Assembly: GCA_902464615.1 (NCBI GenBank)
Contig: CABQKA010000013.1
Coordinates: 1 to 37,528 of the forward strand
DNA: 37,528 nt
Reading direction: 5' to 3'
From: an uncultured Prevotella sp.
GTDB taxonomy: Bacteria > Bacteroidota > Bacteroidia > Bacteroidales > Bacteroidaceae
Positions 16,383 through 25,508 of this stretch are shown here, piece after piece. Below the pieces are notes generated by a model. It saw nothing but the letters and a program-made list of their open reading frames with translations, was not told where the DNA came from and did not search any database. Position numbers and translations under genes: made by a program. Every line of letters begins with the position of its first letter. Positions within the stretch are counted from its first letter, which is position 1.

Positions 16383-18338
16383 TTAAGCGTCGATTTTCGC
16401 GTACGTAGCGTTGCGCTCGATGAAATCGCGGCGCGGACCTACGTCGTCACCCATGAGCATGGAGAAAATATAGTCGGCCTCCGCGGCATTGTCCACGCTG
16501 ACTTGCTTGAGCATGCGCGTCTCCGGGTTCATGGTCGTCTCCCACAATTGCTGCGGATTCATTTCGCCCAGACCTTTATAGCGCTGTGTGACAATACTGT
16601 TCTCCGTACCGTCGCCGTAGGTATTGATAAATTCCTGGCGCTCGCGGTCGTTGTAGCAGTATTTCTCCACCTTGCCTTTTTTACAGCGGTAGAGCGGCGG
16701 CATGGCAATATACAGGTAGCCGTCCTGAATCACCTGCGGGAAATAGCGGAAGAAGAGCGTCATGATGAGCGTAGCGATATGCTGACCGTCGACATCGGCA
16801 TCCGCCATGATAATCACCTTGTGGTAACGGAGCTTGTCGATATTCGCCTCCTTGCTGTCCTCGCCCAGCCCGAAGCGGATGCCCAGGGCCTGTATGATAT
16901 TGTTCACCTCGTCGCTCTCGAAAGCCTTGTGCCACATGGCTTTCTCCACGTTCAGTATTTTACCGCGCAAAGGCAGGATGGCTTGTGTGGCGCGGCTCCG
17001 GCCCTGTTTGGCACTGCCGCCGGCCGAATCGCCCTCCACCAGAAAGAGCTCGCACTCCTCGGGGTTGCGCGACGAGCAGTCGGCCAACTTTCCGGGAAGT
17101 CCGCCGCCCGACATGGGGCTTTTGCGTTGTACGCTCTCGCGGGCTTTACGGGCGGCCACGCGGGCCGTCGCCGCCAGTATCACCTTGTCCACGATGAGCT
17201 TTGCCTCCTTGGGGTGCTCTTCCAGATAGTTGGCCAAGGCTTCGCCCACTGCCTGGTTCACAGCGCCGGTCGCTTCGTTATTACCCAGTTTCGTCTTGGT
17301 CTGGCCCTCAAACTGCGGCTCGGCCACTTTTACCGAGATGACCGCAGTCAGCCCTTCGCGGAAATCTTCGCCGGCAATCTCCACCTTCGCCTTTTCCAAC
17401 TGTTTGGCCGCCGTCTCCTCCGCATACTTCTTCAGCACACGGGTGACAGCCATGCGGAAACCGGCCAGATGGGTACCCCCTTCTATGGTATTGATGTTGT
17501 TGACGTAGGAGTGGATGTTTTCGCCGTAAGAGGTGTTGTACATAATCGCCACCTCGATGGGCATCCCGTTTTTCTCCGTATTGATATAGATAACGTCGTC
17601 AAACAGATGCGTGCGGCTGGAGTCGATGTAACGGACAAACTCACGCAGGCCGTCCTTCGAATGGAACACCTCCTTGCGGGTGTGGCCTTCCTCGTCGGGA
17701 CGGAGATCGGTCAGCGTAATCGTAATGCCGGCATTCAGGTAGGCCAGCTCGCGCATACGGTTGGCCAGGATTTCATATTTGTAGGTCGTCGTCGTGAAAA
17801 TCTCCGGGTCGGGCCAGAACTGCTGCCGGGTGCCCCGGAGATTAGTCTCGCCCACCTCCTTGACGGAGTAGAGCGGACGGCCCTTGGCATATTCCTGTTG
17901 GTAGATTTTCCCGTCGCGGTACACCTGCGATACCATTTTATACGAAAGCGCGTTGACACAACTGACGCCGACGCCATGGAGACCGCCCGATACCTTGTAA
18001 GAGCCTTTGTCAAACTTACCGCCGGCATGGAGTACCGTCATGACGACTTCAAGTGCGGAACGGTGTTCCTTGGGGTGCATGTCCACCGGGATGCCGCGGC
18101 CGTTGTCCTGCACGATGATGGAGTTATCCTCGCAAATCGTCACCTCGATGTGCGTACAGTAACCGGCCAAAGCCTCGTCGATAGAATTATCCACCGTTTC
18201 GTAGACCAGGTGGTGCAAACCCTTCTCACTGATGTCGCCGATATACATGGCTGGACGTTTGCGCACAGCTTCCAGGCCTTCAAGTACCTGGATATTGCTG
18301 GCGGAATACGTAGCGCCATTCGTTTGCTTCTCTTCCAT
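16383..18338 (-). CDS. gyrB: DNA gyrase subunit B
   Basis: A 651-residue ATPase subunit of type II topoisomerase, which with GyrA introduces negative supercoils. GHKL ATPase motifs are DNGRGIPVD (78-86) and GGLHGVG (118-124). The TOPRIM motif EGDSAGGSAKQGR (435-447) and DADVDGQHI follow, and the C-terminal PRRDFIERNA is typical of GyrB. Length matches short GyrB proteins without the E. coli insert. ParE is the alternative, but the QLWETTM and C-terminal signatures favour GyrB. It is a single-gene unit with its own promoter and terminator. Confidence 0.93.
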   Translation of the reverse strand: MEEKQTNGATYSASNIQVLEGLEAVRKRPAMYIGDISEKGLHHLVYETVDNSIDEALAGYCTHIEVTICEDNSIIVQDNGRGIPVDMHPKEHRSALEVVMTVLHAGGKFDKGSYKVSGGLHGVGVSCVNALSYKMVSQVYRDGKIYQQEYAKGRPLYSVKEVGETNLRGTRQQFWPDPEIFTTTTYKYEILANRMRELAYLNAGITITLTDLRPDEEGHTRKEVFHSKDGLREFVRYIDSSRTHLFDDVIYINTEKNGMPIEVAIMYNTSYGENIHSYVNNINTIEGGTHLAGFRMAVTRVLKKYAEETAAKQLEKAKVEIAGEDFREGLTAVISVKVAEPQFEGQTKTKLGNNEATGAVNQAVGEALANYLEEHPKEAKLIVDKVILAATARVAARKARESVQRKSPMSGGGLPGKLADCSSRNPEECELFLVEGDSAGGSAKQGRSRATQAILPLRGKILNVEKAMWHKAFESDEVNNIIQALGIRFGLGEDSKEANIDKLRYHKVIIMADADVDGQHIATLIMTLFFRYFPQVIQDGYLYIAMPPLYRCKKGKVEKYCYNDRERQEFINTYGDGTENSIVTQRYKGLGEMNPQQLWETTMNPETRMLKQVSVDNAAEADYIFSMLMGDDVGPRRDFIERNATYAKIDA

Positions 18339-18378
18339 TTCGTTAAACAGTATCTTTTATTCCATGCGATAAACCAAG

Positions 18379-18409
18379 CAAAAGTACAATTTTTCTATGA
18401 CTTATGAAA
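18379..18409 (-). promoter_or_regulatory. gyrB promoter
   Basis: TACTTTTG at 18379-18386 (minus strand) preceded by TTTC at 18406-18409 with a 19-base spacer, a close fit to the Bacteroidota -7/-33 pattern. The leader before the gyrB ATG would be about 33 bases. Confidence 0.7.
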
Positions 18410-18475
18410 GCTTTTCCGGACGAAAATCCACATTCGCCGCACGGCGGCCTCCTAAGGGGCGCCTGCCCCGCGGGA

Positions 18476-18504
18476 TAAAAAAGCCCGGCGCATTTGCGCC
18501 GGGC
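18476..18504 (-). terminator. Intrinsic terminator of the downstream fasciclin gene
   Basis: A 10-bp GC-rich perfect stem (18483-18492 and 18495-18504) followed by six Us on the minus strand, 25 bases past the stop codon at 18529. Confidence 0.88.
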
Positions 18505-18528
18505 CCGATTTCGTATAACGTGGCAGGT

Positions 18529-20640
18529 TTACCAGATATCCTCCGGCTGAACGCCGTTATATACGGAAGTAGGAACATATTCGATGTAGTCCAGGAAGAA
18601 CTGGGAGTCGATTTTTCTCAAGGCAGACTTCATGCGCAGGTAGTACGTCTGGTCCGCATTCATGTCACGCACCGTCAGGATGGCACGGCAGACACCGTTA
18701 CCCGTGATGGTCTCGCGCAAAGGCGAGTCGCCTTGTCCGTTGCAGACCGTAGCATACTGCGGGGCCTTCATAAAGCCCTGGTTACGCATGTTGCGGTCGT
18801 TCTCAATGTTGGTCTGCTCGTCGTCCACATCTGCCACCGCGGGAATGGCCGGGTTGTTTTCCATGCTCTGACGCATGTCGATAGGCAGGCCCGTAGGACT
18901 TAAACGAAGCGGGTCGGTGCCGATGTAGAACTGCCCCATGCCACGCATAGGATTAAGCGAGATGCCCAGACGTATCTCGTACGTACCGTTCTGCGGAACA
19001 GGCGGCAGACGGAAGATGACGTCGAACAGGCCTTCCAGCTCCATTTCGTCGCCCTGGTAGTCACGCCAGCTGCCGCCGTAGGAAGTGTACAGATAATAGA
19101 TCTTCGTACCCTCGGACGCGCTCACAATGTTCTCGAAATAGTCGTTCGTGAAGTAGCGGAGGGCCACGCCGCGGATATTGTTGGACGCCAGTTCCGGGAG
19201 GAACGTGGTGAAGTCAATGCGGATGCGCTCGCCACCCAAAAGCTCGCGGGTATCCTGGTTATAAGCCAGAATCTTGTTGATGGGATAGTAGAAACCGTTC
19301 TGGGAGTTGTTGTCATACTCGCCGTTCGTCGCGCTTACCACGATGCCCTCTTCCGTCACGCCTTGCACGGAGTAGTCGCCGTCGAAGCCGTTGTTATATA
19401 CGGGGAAGCGGTTCAGATACATCGTATGGTCCGGGTCGCCGTAAGGGCCGGCATCGCCTGCCTGCAGCACCTTGATGAGTCCGCGGTATTTACCGATTGT
19501 GGGGTAGTAGTCCCACACGTCGGTGGGGCAGTTGGTGGTCTGGGGGTTGTTCCAGTCGCCGACGCGGTAGTTGTATTCGTTGCAATGGCGTACCAGACGG
19601 TCGAAGCCCTTGCGTCCCTTGGTGAAGTGGTAGGCCACGAAACGGTTCACGGCATTGTCCGGATTGGTCAGGTCGTCCGCTGCGGCGGCCGTGCTGGCGG
19701 CGTCGGTGCCGGTGCTGTAGATCTGGGCGCAACGCTCACGGATGATGTTCATCACCTCGTCCCAGTTCGTCACGTTGCCTTCCGCGTCGGTCTGCAGGTT
19801 GATGCCCCATTCGCTGGCGTAGACGTCGTCCGTCTCCACGAATCCGGTATAACCCAGATAGCGGTGGTCGGGCTGCACGAGCTGCTCGCCTGTACCCGTC
19901 GTGTAGGGGTCGTCGCTTCTTTCCTCCTCATAGGTCTCGTCGCGTTCTTCCAGCAAAGAGTCGCAGAGGTGGGTCTGCGTGAGCAGGTAGGACATGATTT
20001 TCATGTTCGGGGCGGCGGCAATCATCTCGGGCAAGAGGTCAGACGACGGGGCAATGACGGTCGACACGAGGTGTATCATGCCGTTGGACACCTCGTTGTC
20101 TTCATCAATGACGCGGGAAGTGCCGTTGATGACGTAATAGCTATCGCTGGATGAAGAGCCCAGCTCGCAGGAAAGCAGACGGTCGTTGAGGTTCGAGAGG
20201 GGGAACGTACCCGGAGTCGGGAAGTCGGCCGTCTCGTATGGAGCCTGGCCGCCGTTGTCTATGATACAGCTGTTGGCAATCAGCTGGGCCTGCTCGTAGG
20301 TCAGGTCTGCTACCGACGCCACACCTATCGAATCCAAATAGTCGGCAATTGCCTCGTTCGTCGGCGCAAACACGGTATAGTTGCCGCGGGCGGAAAGCAC
20401 GCTGGTCAGGGATGAAGCCATATCGCTATCACCCAGATGGACACGATCAAAGATGGACTTAATAGCAGACAAGCTATCGTTGGTAGAGAGGAAGTCCGTC
20501 ACGGTCTGTTCCTCTGCGATTGCGAAATTACTCTCGTCAATGTCTTCCGTACAACTGCTCAGCGAACTGCCTGCACAGAACAAAGACATCACTCCAAGCG
20601 CCCCGCAAATGGCTCGTTGAAGAATGGCGTTCTTTTTCAT
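18529..20640 (-). CDS. Fasciclin-domain outer-membrane lipoprotein (intact copy)
   Basis: A 703-residue predicted lipoprotein with basic N terminus MKKN, hydrophobic stretch and lipobox ending at C30 (SLSSC). The first fasciclin (FAS1) domain runs about 45-200, with NYTVFAPTNEA and the H-box-like VSNGMIHLVSTVIAPS. A degenerate second FAS1 (about 210-370) follows, with an acidic insert EERDETYEEERSDD. The C-terminal half is beta-rich and ends in QPEDIW. FAS1 domains usually mediate adhesion or polysaccharide contact; in Bacteroidota such lipoproteins often accompany SusC/SusD pairs, but none is here. The frame is open 32 codons further upstream, past the true ATG at 20640. It is a tandem paralog of the frameshifted gene at 21017-23103. 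Ligand unknown. Confidence 0.85.
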   Translation of the reverse strand: MKKNAILQRAICGALGVMSLFCAGSSLSSCTEDIDESNFAIAEEQTVTDFLSTNDSLSAIKSIFDRVHLGDSDMASSLTSVLSARGNYTVFAPTNEAIADYLDSIGVASVADLTYEQAQLIANSCIIDNGGQAPYETADFPTPGTFPLSNLNDRLLSCELGSSSSDSYYVINGTSRVIDEDNEVSNGMIHLVSTVIAPSSDLLPEMIAAAPNMKIMSYLLTQTHLCDSLLEERDETYEEERSDDPYTTGTGEQLVQPDHRYLGYTGFVETDDVYASEWGINLQTDAEGNVTNWDEVMNIIRERCAQIYSTGTDAASTAAAADDLTNPDNAVNRFVAYHFTKGRKGFDRLVRHCNEYNYRVGDWNNPQTTNCPTDVWDYYPTIGKYRGLIKVLQAGDAGPYGDPDHTMYLNRFPVYNNGFDGDYSVQGVTEEGIVVSATNGEYDNNSQNGFYYPINKILAYNQDTRELLGGERIRIDFTTFLPELASNNIRGVALRYFTNDYFENIVSASEGTKIYYLYTSYGGSWRDYQGDEMELEGLFDVIFRLPPVPQNGTYEIRLGISLNPMRGMGQFYIGTDPLRLSPTGLPIDMRQSMENNPAIPAVADVDDEQTNIENDRNMRNQGFMKAPQYATVCNGQGDSPLRETITGNGVCRAILTVRDMNADQTYYLRMKSALRKIDSQFFLDYIEYVPTSVYNGVQPEDIW

Positions 20641-20708
20641 AATATCGGTCGTAATAAATTTATATTTTTCTATAATTCTCATAAGGAATAGTTGTCTCGG
20701 CTTAGCAG

Positions 20709-20734
20709 AAAAGCCCCTCTCTTTCCAGAAGGGC
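20709..20734 (-). other. Leader hairpin before the fasciclin gene
   Basis: In the roughly 100-base leader an 8-bp stem (20727-20734 with 20713-20720, one G-U pair, 6-base loop) is followed by four Us on the minus strand. It starts a few bases after the predicted transcription start. It could act as an attenuator or simply stabilise the mRNA; the U run is short. Confidence 0.4.
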
Positions 20735-20747
20735 ACTTTCCTGTTTG

Positions 20748-20755
20748 CAAAAGTA
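20748..20755 (-). promoter_or_regulatory. -7 box of the intact fasciclin gene
   Basis: TACTTTTG on the minus strand matches TAnnTTTG exactly. No clear -33 element at 18-21 bases. It lies 108 bases before the chosen ATG, showing that the open frame above the ATG is untranslated leader. Confidence 0.6.
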
Positions 20756-20900
20756 CACCTTTCTTTGATTCATAGATTACGAAGCCATAACATTTAGCAA
20801 CATTTAACTATTCTCGGACAATGCCGCCCTGCGCCCGCGCCCGGAAGACAGGTGAGCGCGCGGTGGGAACAGGCTGCCGCGCCCGCACGGGAGGCCCGGC

Positions 20901-20963
20901 AGCCACGGGCCTAAGCCCGAAAAAGCCTCGCCCTATCCCCGTCGCTACGGGAATAGGGCGAGG
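20901..20963 (-). terminator. Terminator of frameshifted fasciclin gene, built from intergenic repeat modules
   Basis: On the minus strand the arms 20948-20963 and 20926-20941 form a 16-bp stem with one mismatch, followed by CTTTTT. The hairpin is made of a repeat-like module (CTATCCCCGTCGCTACGGG), and a second module (GCCACGGGCCTAAGCCC, 20902-20918) lies next to it. The stop codon of the paralog is at 21017, 54 bases before the stem. The rest of the 376-base gap holds only the leader and promoter of the intact copy. Confidence 0.7.
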
Positions 20964-21016
20964 TGTCGCCGGACAGGACGGAGCGGCAGCCGTGGCAGGA
21001 ACGTCGCGCGCGCAGC

Positions 21017-23103
21017 TTACCAGATGTCCTCCGGCTGCACGCCGTTGTAGACGGACGTAGGGACGTATTCGATGAAATCGAGGGAAAACTGCGTATCGGT
21101 CTTTTTCAGCGCGGACTTCATGCGCAGGTAGTACGTCTGATCCGCGTCCATATCCGCCACCGTCAGAATGGCGCGCAGTGCCGGCTGCGCGCGGACGCCG
21201 CGCACCGGCGTGTCGCCCGCCCCGTTCGTCACGGTGAAATAATTGGGCGCTTTCATGAAGCCTTGGTTGCGCAGGTTCTTGTCATTCTCAATGTTGACCT
21301 GCTCGTCGTCCCCGTCGCCCACCCAAGGGATGGCGGGATTGTCTTCCACGCTCTGCCTCATGTCGATGGGAAGCCCGACGGGCGCGAGACGTTGCGGATC
21401 GGTGCCGAAATAGAACTGCCCCATGCCGCGCAGGGGATTGAGCGAAATGCCGAGGCGCAGCTCGTAGGTCCCGTCTTGCGGCACGGGCGGCAGGCGGAAC
21501 GTTCCGTCGAAGATGCCCGTCAGTTCCATCTCGTCGCCCTGCAGGACGCGCCAGCTCGCCCCACCGGTGTCGACGACGTAGTAAATCTGCGTGCCGTTCG
21601 ACTGGTTGATGAAGTCCTCAAAATATCCCTTCGGGAAATAATACCACGTCGTGGCGCGGACATTGTTCGAGGAAAGCTCGTGCAGGAAAGAGGCCAGGTC
21701 GATGCGGATGCGCTCCCCGCCCAAGCGGCGACGCGTCTCCGCGTCGTAAGCAAGGATGCCGTCGATGGGATAATAGAAGCCGTTTTGCGCGTTGTTGTCG
21801 AAGCGGCCGTTCGTCGGGAGCACGCGGATGCCGGGCGCGGCGGCCGCCACCTCGTGGTAGTCCTCGTCGCGCCCGTTGGCGTAGGCGGAGACGCGGTTCA
21901 GGTAGACGGAGTGGTCGAGGTCACGCTCGAAGCCCGCGTCGCCCACCTGCGTCACCTTCAGCAGGCCGCGGCGCGCACCCACCGTAGGGTAATAGTCCCA
22001 GACATTCGTGGGACAGCTCACAGTCTGCGGCTGGCTGAAATCTCCCGGGCGGTAATTATACTCGTTGCGGTGATGGACCAGCCGGTTATAAGCCATCCGT
22101 CCCTTGACAAAGTGATAGGCCACGAAGCGGTTCACGGCATTGTCGGGTCGGTCAGTTCGCCGGCCGTGGCGTCTGTCCCGTATATCCGTGCGCAATGTTC
22201 GCGGACAGCAGCCACTACTTCGTCCCTGTTCGTCACGTTGCCCCCTTCGTCCGTCTGCAGGCGGATGCCCCATTCGCGCTCGAAGACGTCGTCCGGCTCG
22301 ACGAATCCGGTAAAACCAAGATAGCGGTGGGGCGGCTGGGAAAGCGTCTCTCCGGACGGGATGCGGATCTGCTCGCCGTGGTCCGCTTCGTCGTAGCCCA
22401 GGTCGCGGTCGGCCAGGAGCGAGTCCGCCAGTCCTGTCAGGCGCAACAGGTAGGACATCATCTTCATGTTGTCCGCCTTGGCCAGCATGTCAGGTAACAG
22501 GTCTGCCGATGGGGCGATGACTGTCCCGACCACATGTACCGTTCCGTTGCTCACTTCGTGGTCAGCGCTCACCACGCGCGCCTTGCCGTTGACAACGTAG
22601 CCGCTATCCTCGCCCTGCGCGACAAACTCGCACGTCAGCAGACGGTCGTTCAGATTGGCGAGCGGAAACGAGCCGGATACGGGAAAGTCGACCATCTCGT
22701 AAGGCGCGTTCTCGCCGTTGTCTATGATGCAGCTGTTGGCAACCAGCTGTGCCTGTTCGTAGGTGAGGTCGGCCACCGTCGCCACGCCGAGCGAGTCGAG
22801 ATAGATACGCACGGCGCGGTCGCTGGGTACGAAGAGCGTGTAGTTGCCCCGGGCGGACAGCACGCTGGTCAGAGGCGAGGCGCCGGCGGTGTCGCCCAGA
22901 CGGACGCGGGAAAAGATGGCTTCGATGCAGCTGAGGCTGTCCGTCGCGGCGACGAGGCCGGCCACGGTCTGCTTCGTAGAGACGGCGTAGTTGCTTTCAT
23001 CGATTTCTTCCGTGCAGCCTGCGGCGGCGGCAAAACACAGGCCCAGACATGCGACACGTAAGGTCCGGAAGGAGAAGGATTGCATTTTCTTTCGTTTTTC
23101 CAT
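21017..23103 (-). pseudogene. Frameshifted paralog of the fasciclin lipoprotein
   Basis: This is a second copy of the neighbouring lipoprotein, with the same architecture: lipobox ending at C30 (AAAAGC), FAS1 with NYTLFVPSDRA and VSNGTVHVVGTVIAPS, a degenerate second FAS1, a beta-rich C-terminal half and the identical ending QPEDIW. The first frame (22132-23103, 323 residues) stops after ELTDPTMP. The rest continues in another frame as DNAVNRFVAYHF. The intact copy reads CCG-GAC-AAT where this one reads CCGACAAT, so one G is missing near 22144 on the plus strand. Adding it back gives 695 residues. Its codons are more GC-rich than the intact copy. It may be a true decayed gene or a sequencing error; the absence of any other lesion argues for a recent or artefactual event. 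Confidence 0.8.
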
Positions 23104-23132
23104 AGAAAGCGAGGATTAAGGGATTACACTTG

Positions 23133-23163
23133 CAAAAGAAGCCATTGCGCGGAAAACGGGAAA
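23133..23163 (-). promoter_or_regulatory. Possible promoter of the frameshifted paralog
   Basis: TTCTTTTG at 23133-23140 (minus strand, one mismatch to TAnnTTTG) and TTTC at 23160-23163 with a 19-base spacer. Position about 30 bases before the ATG is right. The -7 mismatch is at a normally conserved A. Confidence 0.45.
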
Positions 23164-23263
23164 TAGAAGATTGTGGCGCAAGATGGACTATATTGTGTTT
23201 CATCGGTAAGGAAAGGCCGAGACGGACATGGCGGGATGCCAGCGGCGCCGGCGTTTCCGGACA

Positions 23264-23346
23264 GCGGGCTAAGACCCGTAAAAAATCCCCTTAGCCCAGG
23301 CGGTACGGGGCTAAGGCGCGCAGCCACGGGGCTAAGGCCCGTAGCC
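23264..23346. repeat. Cluster of 21-bp GC-rich intergenic modules
   Basis: At least four copies of a module with core GGGCTAAG. Two are direct tandem 21-mers (23302-23322 and 23323-23343, both containing ACGGGGCTAAGGC). A third copy is at 23266-23280 and an inverted one at 23290-23297. The forward and inverted copies can pair (gggctaag with cttagccc). It lies in the 387-base gap between the frameshifted paralog and the peptide transporter; no gene is seen there. Confidence 0.65.
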
Positions 23347-23403
23347 GGAGCATGCTGCGGGGCGCCTTCGGGAAGCCGCCGCCCCGCGCCGCTCGGACTG
23401 GAC

Positions 23404-23446
23404 GAAAAAGAAGGCGGGCCGCGGGACACACGTCCCGCAGCCCGCC
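23404..23446 (-). terminator. Intrinsic terminator of the uvrA-ybaK-POT unit
   Basis: A 15-bp GC-rich stem (23432-23446 with 23413-23427, one non-Watson-Crick G-U), 4-base loop, then TTCTTTTTCG on the minus strand. It starts 44 bases after the transporter stop codon. Confidence 0.85.
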
Positions 23447-23490
23447 GCCTTATGCGGAGAACCGGCAGACTGCCTGCCGGCATGCAGCCG

Positions 23491-24981
23491 TCAGCAAACT
23501 TTCTCGAGGCGTTTCATCACTGAGAAGATGAACGCGAAAGAGATAAGGCAGAGCACAACGAGGACTGCCCATACGACCCAGAGGGGTACGTGTCCCCACA
23601 AGAAGCCGGGGATGGAGACAAGCAAATTGCCTACCGCCGTAGCGACGAACCAGCCGCCCATCATGAGGCCCTTATACTTGGGAGGAGCCACCTTGCTGAC
23701 AAAGCTGATACCCATAGGACTGAGCAACAACTCGCCGAACGTGAGGACAAGATAAGTAGACACCAGCCAGTTCGGAGAAACGCGGTCGCCCGGAGCAAGG
23801 CCGATGGAGGCCAGAATCATCACGACGTAGCCGATGCCGGCAACGAGCATACCCAAGCCTATCTTGCGCGGAGCGGAAGGCTCCTTGCCACGCTTTGCCA
23901 AAGCACCGAAGATAGCCATGGACACCGGGGTGAGGGCAACGACGAAGCAGGGATTGAACTGCTGGAAAATGGGAGCCTTTACATCCACGCCGGCGGGGTC
24001 GAGCGAGAGATACTTCCCAACCAGTCCGCCTACACATGCCAAAATCACCACAGCGGAAATAGTCTTTCCCTTACCGCTCTTGGACTGGAACAAGGAGAAC
24101 AAGGCGTAGACCATCACGATGAACAGCGTCAGATTGACGACATCGAACATCATGCTCTGAAGCCCGGTGGCATGCTGCGCGGTGTACTGCTCGGCAAAGA
24201 AGGTCAGCGTAGCGCCGTTCTGATGGAAAGCCATCCAGAAGAATACGACCACGGCGAAGACCAGGCAGAGCGCCACGACGCGGTCCTTCGTCTCCTTCTT
24301 CGACAGCTCCGGCTCGGCATGGCCGGTAGTGTCCTTGGCTGTCTTAGCCGAATAGTCGGCATGCTTAAACGTACCGCGGAAAGTGTAATAGATGATGATG
24401 CTCACCACCAAGGAGAGGCAGGCCACGCCGAAGGCATAGTGGTAGGCGTCGGCCATCGAAGCGCCCAAGTGCGTCTGCGCGTAATCCATAATCTTGACGG
24501 CCGCAGTCGGGGCATAGAGGGCACCGATGTTGATGGCCATATAGAAGATGGAGAATGCGGAATCGCGCTTACCCTGCAATTGGGGTGAATCGTAGAGGTT
24601 ACCGACCATGACTTGCAGGTTACCCTTGAACAGGCTGGTACCTACACAGACCATGAGCAGGGCTGCAAACATGAGCACCATCGCGGGGATGCCGTTGCCT
24701 GCGGGTATGGAAAGCATCAGATACCCCAGGAACATCACGATGATACCCGTAGTCACGCATTTGCCGTAACCGATACGGTCGGCCAGCGCACCGCCTACAA
24801 GCGGCAGAAAATAAACCAGTGCCAGGAAGCCGGCATAGACGCTGGTGGCCATACCCTCGTCCCACCCGAAGTTCTCCTTCAGGAAAAGCGTGAAGATAGC
24901 CAGCATCGTGTAGTAACCGAAGCGCTCGCCCGTATTGGAGAGCGCGAGGGCAAACAGACCTTTTGGTTGTCCTTCAAACAT
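23491..24981 (-). CDS. POT/PTR2-family peptide transporter
   Basis: A 496-residue inner-membrane protein with about 12-14 hydrophobic segments, of the proton-dependent oligopeptide transporter family (major facilitator superfamily), which imports di- and tripeptides. The first helix has NTGERFGYYTM, and the family signature FYMAINIGAL is present in the fifth-helix region. The usual ExxERF proton-coupling motif of helix 1 is here N16-T-G-E19-R20-F, so the first Glu is Asn. A cytoplasmic charged loop (TAKDTTGHAEPELSKKETKD) sits between the two halves. It is the last gene of the unit, 41 bases after ybaK, with no promoter box of its own in that gap. A 9-base direct repeat (attgatttt at 24987 and 25010) precedes the start. 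Confidence 0.87.
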   Translation of the reverse strand: MFEGQPKGLFALALSNTGERFGYYTMLAIFTLFLKENFGWDEGMATSVYAGFLALVYFLPLVGGALADRIGYGKCVTTGIIVMFLGYLMLSIPAGNGIPAMVLMFAALLMVCVGTSLFKGNLQVMVGNLYDSPQLQGKRDSAFSIFYMAINIGALYAPTAAVKIMDYAQTHLGASMADAYHYAFGVACLSLVVSIIIYYTFRGTFKHADYSAKTAKDTTGHAEPELSKKETKDRVVALCLVFAVVVFFWMAFHQNGATLTFFAEQYTAQHATGLQSMMFDVVNLTLFIVMVYALFSLFQSKSGKGKTISAVVILACVGGLVGKYLSLDPAGVDVKAPIFQQFNPCFVVALTPVSMAIFGALAKRGKEPSAPRKIGLGMLVAGIGYVVMILASIGLAPGDRVSPNWLVSTYLVLTFGELLLSPMGISFVSKVAPPKYKGLMMGGWFVATAVGNLLVSIPGFLWGHVPLWVVWAVLVVLCLISFAFIFSVMKRLEKVC

Positions 24982-25022
24982 AAGCTATTGATTTTAGTGT
25001 GAATGAAAAATTGATTTTCTGT

Positions 25023-25508
25023 TTATTCGCCGGCCGCGGCAAGCTCGGCCAGTTCGGCGCGGGCCTCGCGCAGGAGGTCGTCCGGTCTGATTTTGATCTG
25101 CAGACCGCGCTGGCCGGCGCTGACGTAGATGTAGGGAAAGTCCGCCGCGCTACGGTCCACGTAAGTGGGGAAATGCTTCTTCATCCCGATGGGAGAGCAG
25201 CCGCCGCGGATGTAGCCGGTCGTGGGGAGGAGTTCCTTGAGGGGCAGCGGCTCCACCTTTTTGTTGCCGCTCGCCTTGGCGGCCTTTTTCAAGTCGACCT
25301 CCGCGTTGCCGGGGACGACGCAGACGAGATGGCCCGAACGGTCGCCGTGGAGCACGATAGTCTTGAAGACCTGACGCACATCCTCACCCAGCGATTCGGC
25401 CACATGGGCCGCACCGAGGTCGCTTTCGTCGAAAGCGTAAGGAATGAGTTCGTAGTCCACCTTCGCACGGTCCAAAAGCCGCGCCACGTTCGTTTTCTGT
25501 ACTTTCAT
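25023..25508 (-). CDS. ybaK: Cys-tRNA(Pro)/Cys-tRNA(Cys) deacylase YbaK/EbsC
   Basis: A 161-residue single-domain editing protein of the YbaK/ProX/EbsC family, which clears Cys wrongly attached to tRNA-Pro. The key lysine lies in DVRQVFKTIVL, the AxxxxE segment is AHVAESLGED, and the TGYIRGGCSPIGMKK motif binds the substrate end. The ATG at 25508 overlaps the uvrA stop by four bases (ATGA), so it is translationally coupled; the frame upstream of that is uvrA sequence in another frame. Cytosolic. Confidence 0.92.
   Translation of the reverse strand: MKVQKTNVARLLDRAKVDYELIPYAFDESDLGAAHVAESLGEDVRQVFKTIVLHGDRSGHLVCVVPGNAEVDLKKAAKASGNKKVEPLPLKELLPTTGYIRGGCSPIGMKKHFPTYVDRSAADFPYIYVSAGQRGLQIKIRPDDLLREARAELAELAAAGE

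Noticed and set aside
16329..18407. 692-codon frame on the plus strand covering gyrB
   Set aside because: It is wholly antisense to a clear gyrB, has no family motifs, and is an effect of GC-biased third positions.
18440..18475. Possible further copy of the intergenic module (CCTAAGGGGCGCC) before gyrB
   Set aside because: Only part of the core matches; too degenerate to count.
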